A stretch of DNA of 64,000 nucleotides from Clonostachys chloroleuca (Eukaryota > Ascomycota > Sordariomycetes > Hypocreales > Bionectriaceae). Of the stretch, positions 59,560-64,000 are shown piece by piece (positions within the stretch are counted from its first letter, which is position 1; every line of letters starts with the position of its first letter). The translations under genes were made by a program, and so were the position numbers. The notes under the pieces were generated by a model that saw only the letters and a program-made list of their open reading frames with translations, did no database searches and was not told where the DNA came from. The stretch spans positions 15,004,001 to 15,068,000 of the forward strand of contig JBANAY010000003.1 in the NCBI GenBank assembly GCA_037952775.1, given 5' to 3'.

Positions 59560-61594
59560 GAAGTTGTCTCAAACTCCCTTCCTGGGCTCGTCAGCCGCTT
59601 CCAAGGCTATATCCAGAGTTTTCCTGAACTATTTCTTCCCCCGGATGCCCCGCCGCCGTTTAGGTTGACCTGGGAGAAACTAGAGCTCGAAAATATCCTG
59701 CTACTTCAATTGGTAGATAGAGTTCATCTTCTTGATGATTGGCAGGATAGTCCTCTTGGAGATATCGAAACGAGGAAGGCGATTGGTGCCATACTCTATG
59801 ATATACAATCAATGCTCCATGACAAGGCTTCAAATGAAGAATGAAGTCTCTGGGCTTGTCTCGTTCTATGAATTTGAGCGTAGAAGTCAGGGGCACAACA
59901 AGTCTTGGAGTGAGCATCTTGATACCAATGCAGAAGGAGGCTTTGCAGGAGTCGCAAAACTTCAATCACATTATCGACAACAACAGAAAGTATCTTCCCG
60001 GGATGAACAAGTTTTTCTTAGCCAGAAACGACTTGAAAAATTCAAAGAGAATTACAACCATTATCAGAAGAGGAACCCTAAGCTACTGGCACCGAGTACT
60101 CTCCTGGGGTGGATGAGCTCCAAATGGGTGTTATTTGACAGTGGATGTTACCAGACGCGACTAAATGATCTTGCAAAACTTGTACAGAGATTGGATAACA
60201 TTGTTCCTGCGGAATATTTGACCAAGCTACGCCTGGCAGAGGGGGATATCAACCCAAATTGGTCGACTGATTTACCAGTCTTTATTCAACGCGCTGCATA
60301 CTCGAGAAGCAACGCATTCGTCGAGATGATTGATCTGGAGTTGAAGAAACGATGCGAGCAAAAGATACTTCGTCGACTATCATTCCAGGAAATGAAAATG
60401 AGGAAAGACTCTATAACCTCGCCATTCGTTACCTTGGGGTGGGCGCTAAGCACGAAAGCTACACGTCAAAGATGGGATCTCCTACCACTCTATCTTCAAT
60501 CAGAATCCGGAATCTACTGGTTGTGTGGAAAGGCCGGCAGCGGCAAGTCAACACTGATGAAACTCCTTTCTGACCATGAACTCGAAGACCTTTTCCGAGA
60601 TATGCTTACCCGAGTCGACAAGAGATACCTGCTTCAGGCTGCCAGGATTCTTAAAGTTTGTAAATTATACACCGCCCAGTATATCATAGGTGTTCCCACG
60701 TTGGGTTTGGCACAGCTAGATTGGCATGACTATAACTCGTCCCGGCTGGCCGAAGCACTGAAGTACGGGTTTAGCATAATTGAGAAGGAGACGAATTGCA
60801 ATCGCATCGAAGGGCGATTAAGAAGTCGCTGCGGGGGATTGCTTGAGTTGCGCCGATCAAACAGACTTCCACAAAGGTTCTGTTTCTGTGGTCAATTCAA
60901 CTTTGGGGGCTATAACACGTGCCACGAAGACTTTGATACGGATTCAGTCATCGTTTTCATGCATCGGAGCGTGTTTGACTTCCTTGACATGGAGGAAACG
61001 TGGGAGTTGGACTGCCTTGATTTGGGCGCCGAGCATGAGTTTGATGAGCAGGCGGCTGTAGGATGCTTGTCTCTGCATTTGGCCCATTGTAGCGCCAATC
61101 AGAACAACAACTCGCATTTCCCATCACAGTGCATCGAGCATATTTATGATGCCTGGCGGCGGGCTCTTTGGGCCAATTGGAAGACTGGGACCCAGATAAT
61201 GCGTGTCGTGGCAGCCTTCGTGGATGTCCTGCGGATGGCCCAAAGCGCAAGAAGATGGGCTTCGGACTACCCGTGGGGAGATTTCCCACCAGAGAAGATC
61301 ATGTTACGCCTCGCGGTCGAAGCCGGGATGCTAGACTTGATTGAGAGGTTTCGTGATAAGAATCCTAGCTTGGACACGCTCGAAGGCTGTTATCCATTGC
61401 TCTTTCATGCAACGAACCCAGTGTTTCCAACTATACTCTCTCAGAAGAACATTCCAAAACGGCATTATGCGATGTGCCTTTATTTGACCGTGTCAAATCA
61501 TGTAGCACGTTGGCTCCTGTCTCTTGGCTACTGCACTAACGAAAGTTTCACTTCAAAAAGAAAGATAAAATTACTCCCTGGAAATATTGGGTAA
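59560..61594 (+). pseudogene. HeLo-NACHT NLR-type gene, degraded, NACHT core deleted
   Basis: The reading frame 59548-59844 encodes LTWEKLELENILLLQLVDRVHLLDDWQDSPLG, the HeLo (prion-forming-type) N-terminal fold, without an ATG and without the first residues. Another frame (59732-61594) gives the rest: WMSSKWVLFDSGCYQTRL of the HeLo end, then GIYWLCGKAGSGKSTLMKLL, a perfect P-loop. Directly after it comes ELEDLFRDMLTRVDKRYL, a segment that lies far downstream of the P-loop in intact relatives. So Walker B and most of the NACHT are missing. Typical post-NACHT blocks follow (GLLELRR, FMHRSVFDFL). The locus is best seen as an internally deleted, frame-shifted NLR pseudogene. Intact members control heterokaryon-incompatibility cell death. 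Confidence 0.75.
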
Positions 61595-62389
61595 TGAGGC
61601 TTGAATCTTCTCGTTCCATGAACCTGCGCCAATTGAGAGCCCAGGCTAGAGTTACGATAGAATATCCCAACATGGCGAGAGCCCGTCTACCGATGCTGAG
61701 CGTTGTCTTAACCTGGCAGAGGCGATGTGTGCTATAATGCACCACATCAGAAGAGTCATCGATGAGGTTGCAGTTTGAAGAGCAACTGCAGACAATACTG
61801 GAGCTATCAGAGAAGAGAAGGTTAGAGCACTCAATTATCGGATCGCTGTACCCGCCACCAACCGTAGCTTACTAAGTACCTTAAGGTACCTTACATAGTA
61901 CGTAGGTACTTGCCTACCTTGACTGACCCGCAAAAGAGTTAATCCGATTCACCACTTGAGTCATTTTCTCAATCCTATTTCGATTTGTGCACCCTCATGA
62001 CTTAACACCACCCCTTTCGCCTCTCTCGATTCTATTCTTCTTTTGTTCTGTACTCCTCTTTCGTGTGGTGTGTTTGTCTTCACCTGTTCTAATTCAAGAA
62101 TTTCTTCTATAAAGTGCGACGAAGATACATCAGCACTTCAGTACATGAGATAGGCGTGGATCCCACGTTCTCCCAAACCCTTTCCCTCAGACGCCGAGCC
62201 GACGTTCCCCCTTCCTCGACCTTCGCACTCCGTCCCACGACCGCCTCACTACCTTCCTCGACTCTCTAAATCCTCTGATACCAGAATACCCCAAGCCTGC
62301 ACGATACGCTGGAACAATTTTTTTTAACGTTTGCTGAACCTACTGATCACAGAGCAGACCCTATCGATCAAATAAACCACACACAATAG
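61595..62389. other. Intergenic with KpnI-type palindromes
   Basis: This region contains GTACCTTAAGGTAC (perfect palindrome, 61876-61889) within a cluster of GGTAC repeats at 61874-61920. Otherwise it is pyrimidine-rich with no coding support. Confidence 0.45.
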
Positions 62390-62467
62390 CCCGGGATGGT
62401 GTAATGGTTCATATCCTAGGGGTATCCACAGGCCAGGAAGTACCGGGTTCGAATCCTGGGCCCGGGT
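62390..62467 (+). tRNA. tRNA-like Pol III unit, isotype not assigned
   Basis: The unit has an A box (TGGTGTAATGG), a perfect B box (GGTTCGAATCC), acceptor strands CCCGGGA and GCCCGGG (one A-G mismatch next to position 7) and T arm CCGGG/CCTGG with loop TTCGAAT. A terminator of eight T follows at 62470-62477. However, I could not fold a normal anticodon arm with T33; the region 62416-62449 (CCTAGGGGTATCCACAGG) gives no acceptable stem-loop. It may be a damaged tRNA gene, a tRNA with an unusual intron or a tRNA-derived element. The D arm resembles Glu/Gly/Gln-type tRNAs. Confidence 0.55.
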
Positions 62468-62469
62468 AC

Positions 62470-62477
62470 TTTTTTTT
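62470..62477 (+). terminator. Pol III terminator, T8
   Basis: Eight T follow the tRNA-like unit by two bases, a strong RNA polymerase III terminator. Confidence 0.7.
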
Positions 62478-63290
62478 GGGGACCGACGGAGAAGCCAGTC
62501 GAAGTAAACCTAAGAATTTCCCTCTATTTTCCCCCTTCTACGTCCTATTTTATCCAACGAACCTAATTTCCATAGAGGCTGGTTTAGAGTGACTTTATTT
62601 CAATATCGGTTATATCTAACGCAGTCCCTAAACCAAACGTAGCCGACAGAGGAAGAAACAAATTCTATAGCAAAACCAAATAGACCAGCCTAGTGTGGCA
62701 GTTTTGAGACGATCTGTTTTTCCAGGAATGACTACACTTGATTAAAAACAAGTTAATTTGAGCTTAGCTAGAACATGATATCTTCTTTGTACACAAGCAT
62801 CTTATGTCAAGGCTTCTATCAGCTCGCCTTTGGTGCTAAGAAGTCGGGGCTTGAAGCATCCTGGTTTGACTAACTAGCACGTCCCTTCATTCATCCTCAC
62901 CGTTGTTTATTTGGTCTTCCTGTCCAACAAGCCTTTTTTGGAAATGGGAACTGGGGGAAGGTCATTTTACTGCACACGAGGAGGGACAGTTTGAAGAAAT
63001 TGAGCCAACTAAACGCTAAATGCAGCATTGGAATGCTAATTGATAACGGACTAGGATATGCCGAACGAAGACTAATGAATGCTCGTAGGGTGACATGCCT
63101 GGCTGTCAGAATATAGCGTCGTTGCAGGCCTTCTTGGCCCGAATTCTAGCTCCCTGTTTCCCCTATTCCTCTCCGTGAAGTCCGGCCCGTGCGGTTCGAA
63201 AGAAAAAGAAAATCCTGCATTCCATCAAAGAGGTGTCCCCGGAGCATCCTTGAACTTTTTATCTGCGTTAAGGCTCGCCTCTCACGAAAT
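62478..63290. other. Intergenic, promoter of acyltransferase gene
   Basis: No coding segment or RNA gene was recognised. Confidence 0.4.
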
Positions 63291-64000
63291 ATGTCGTACA
63301 TCACCAGACTGCTGGGGCTTGCCCCGAACAGGCCGCTTCCAGAGCGCGTGCCTACTGACGAGGTGCTCCCAATGCACTTGTTTGACGACGTGTTTTACCT
63401 ACGTAGCCACACCTTGATGTGGACTCTGCGGTTCGACGACGTGCTTGATGCAGACATGCTCGGGAATTCCCTCTCAGAGCTGTTCCAGTGCGAAGGCTGG
63501 AGGAAGCTGGGAGGAAGGCTCCGCCTCAAGGTTTGTGACCTGCTTTTGAGGATGACGAGACACGTTCGATTGGGCTACGAAGCTGACCGCTCTCCCTAAT
63601 GTCAGCCTGACGGCAAAATTGAGGTGCATATCCCCCGGCCGTTCACTCTCGAGCGACCGCCCATTTACTTCACCAAAGAACACTTCAATGTGCGCATGTC
63701 TGAGCATCCGGAGGCGTCAAAGCTGCCCGCGGCTGGCGCAGGCCCTACCTTGTTCCCTAGCCCCCGATCCTACTCCTCGCTCGGCGTGGGACCTGGGGCC
63801 CCAAGGAAGCTGGATGATTACCTGTACTCCGATCTCCCCCAATTTGCCCTCCATGTTGTGACTTTTGAGGACGGGACACTCGTCTCCATCAATTTCAACC
63901 ACATTGTATCCGACTTGAGCGGGTTGAAAGCTGTTCTTGACGCTTGGCAATGCCACTTGGCTGGGAAGCCTGAGGAGAAGGCCGATTTCATGAGCGTGGA
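63291..64000 (+). CDS. BAHD-like acyltransferase (PF02458 family), partial
   Basis: Exon 1 is 63291-63530 and exon 2 starts at 63606 and runs past the window end; the intron is GTTTGT...TGTCAG. The visible 211 residues begin MSYITRLLGLAPNRPLPERVPTDEV. HIVSD (in INFNHIVSDLSG) is the HxxxD catalytic motif of the BAHD/trichothecene-3-O-acetyltransferase superfamily, with the His as general base. LMWTLRFDDVLDADMLGNSLSELF is the conserved N-terminal helix set. These enzymes transfer an acyl group from CoA to an alcohol or amine, often in secondary metabolism. The DFGWG motif expected later lies outside the window. The gene may belong to a cluster to the right; nothing in the window tells the substrate. 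Confidence 0.85.

Noticed and set aside
1..64000. CRISPR array, operons or bacterial-type features
   Set aside because: The sequence is clearly fungal nuclear DNA with spliceosomal introns; no such arrays are seen.

Overview
This is nuclear DNA from a filamentous ascomycete (Pezizomycotina). Genes carry several short introns of about 45-100 bp with GT...AG ends and CTAAC/CTGAC-like branch sites. Families include PTH11-like rhodopsin-fold receptors, Zn2Cys6 regulators, DHA1/DHA2 drug transporters, a secreted trypsin, a wax-synthase-like acyltransferase and HeLo/NACHT and nucleoside-phosphorylase NLR-type proteins. The trypsin and the GTACCTTAAGGTAC-type palindromes lean towards Sordariomycetes (perhaps Hypocreales), but this is only an inference. 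All gene models below were built by hand-splicing, and reading-frame closure was checked for each.

Layout. 0-13 kb: gene-poor DNA holding a tiny conserved-looking protein, a PTH11-like receptor, a small membrane protein, a wax-synthase-like O-acyltransferase and a small secreted protein. 14-27 kb: an efflux-rich stretch with two DHA1-type transporters, a calmodulin-like protein, a 5'-truncated fragment of a nucleoside-phosphorylase gene, and a divergent pair made of a Zn2Cys6 regulator and a DHA2 transporter whose shared promoter holds CGG/CCG inverted repeats. 28-35 kb: a vacuolar-type Ca2+-ATPase, a 36-bp minisatellite just past its 3' end, and a secreted trypsin. 38-50 kb: nitronate monooxygenase, an F-box/Cys-rich protein, a sugar transporter, a seven-helix membrane protein, a GC-rich SDR and two low-complexity proteins flanking a 260-bp polypurine tract. 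52-57 kb: a Fungal_trans_2 regulator without a zinc cluster, a small protein, tRNA-Val(AAC) with an intron, and homogentisate 1,2-dioxygenase (tyrosine catabolism). 58-64 kb: a decayed NLR-type locus (nucleoside-phosphorylase gene followed by a HeLo-NACHT gene with most of the NACHT missing), a tRNA-like Pol III unit, and the 5' part of a BAHD-like acyltransferase.

Main observations. (1) The fragment at 21984-22349 and the gene at 59163-59528 are copies 37 kb apart. They differ at 13 sites, all transitions, 11 of them CpA/TpG versus TpA, which is a repeat-induced point mutation (RIP) signature. (2) The 58.5-61.6 kb locus looks like a decaying fungal NLR cluster. (3) Five otherwise well-preserved genes each carry one single-base frameshift, some in homopolymers, so consensus indel errors should be excluded before calling them pseudogenes. 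(4) The regulator/DHA2 pair is a plausible self-contained resistance module.
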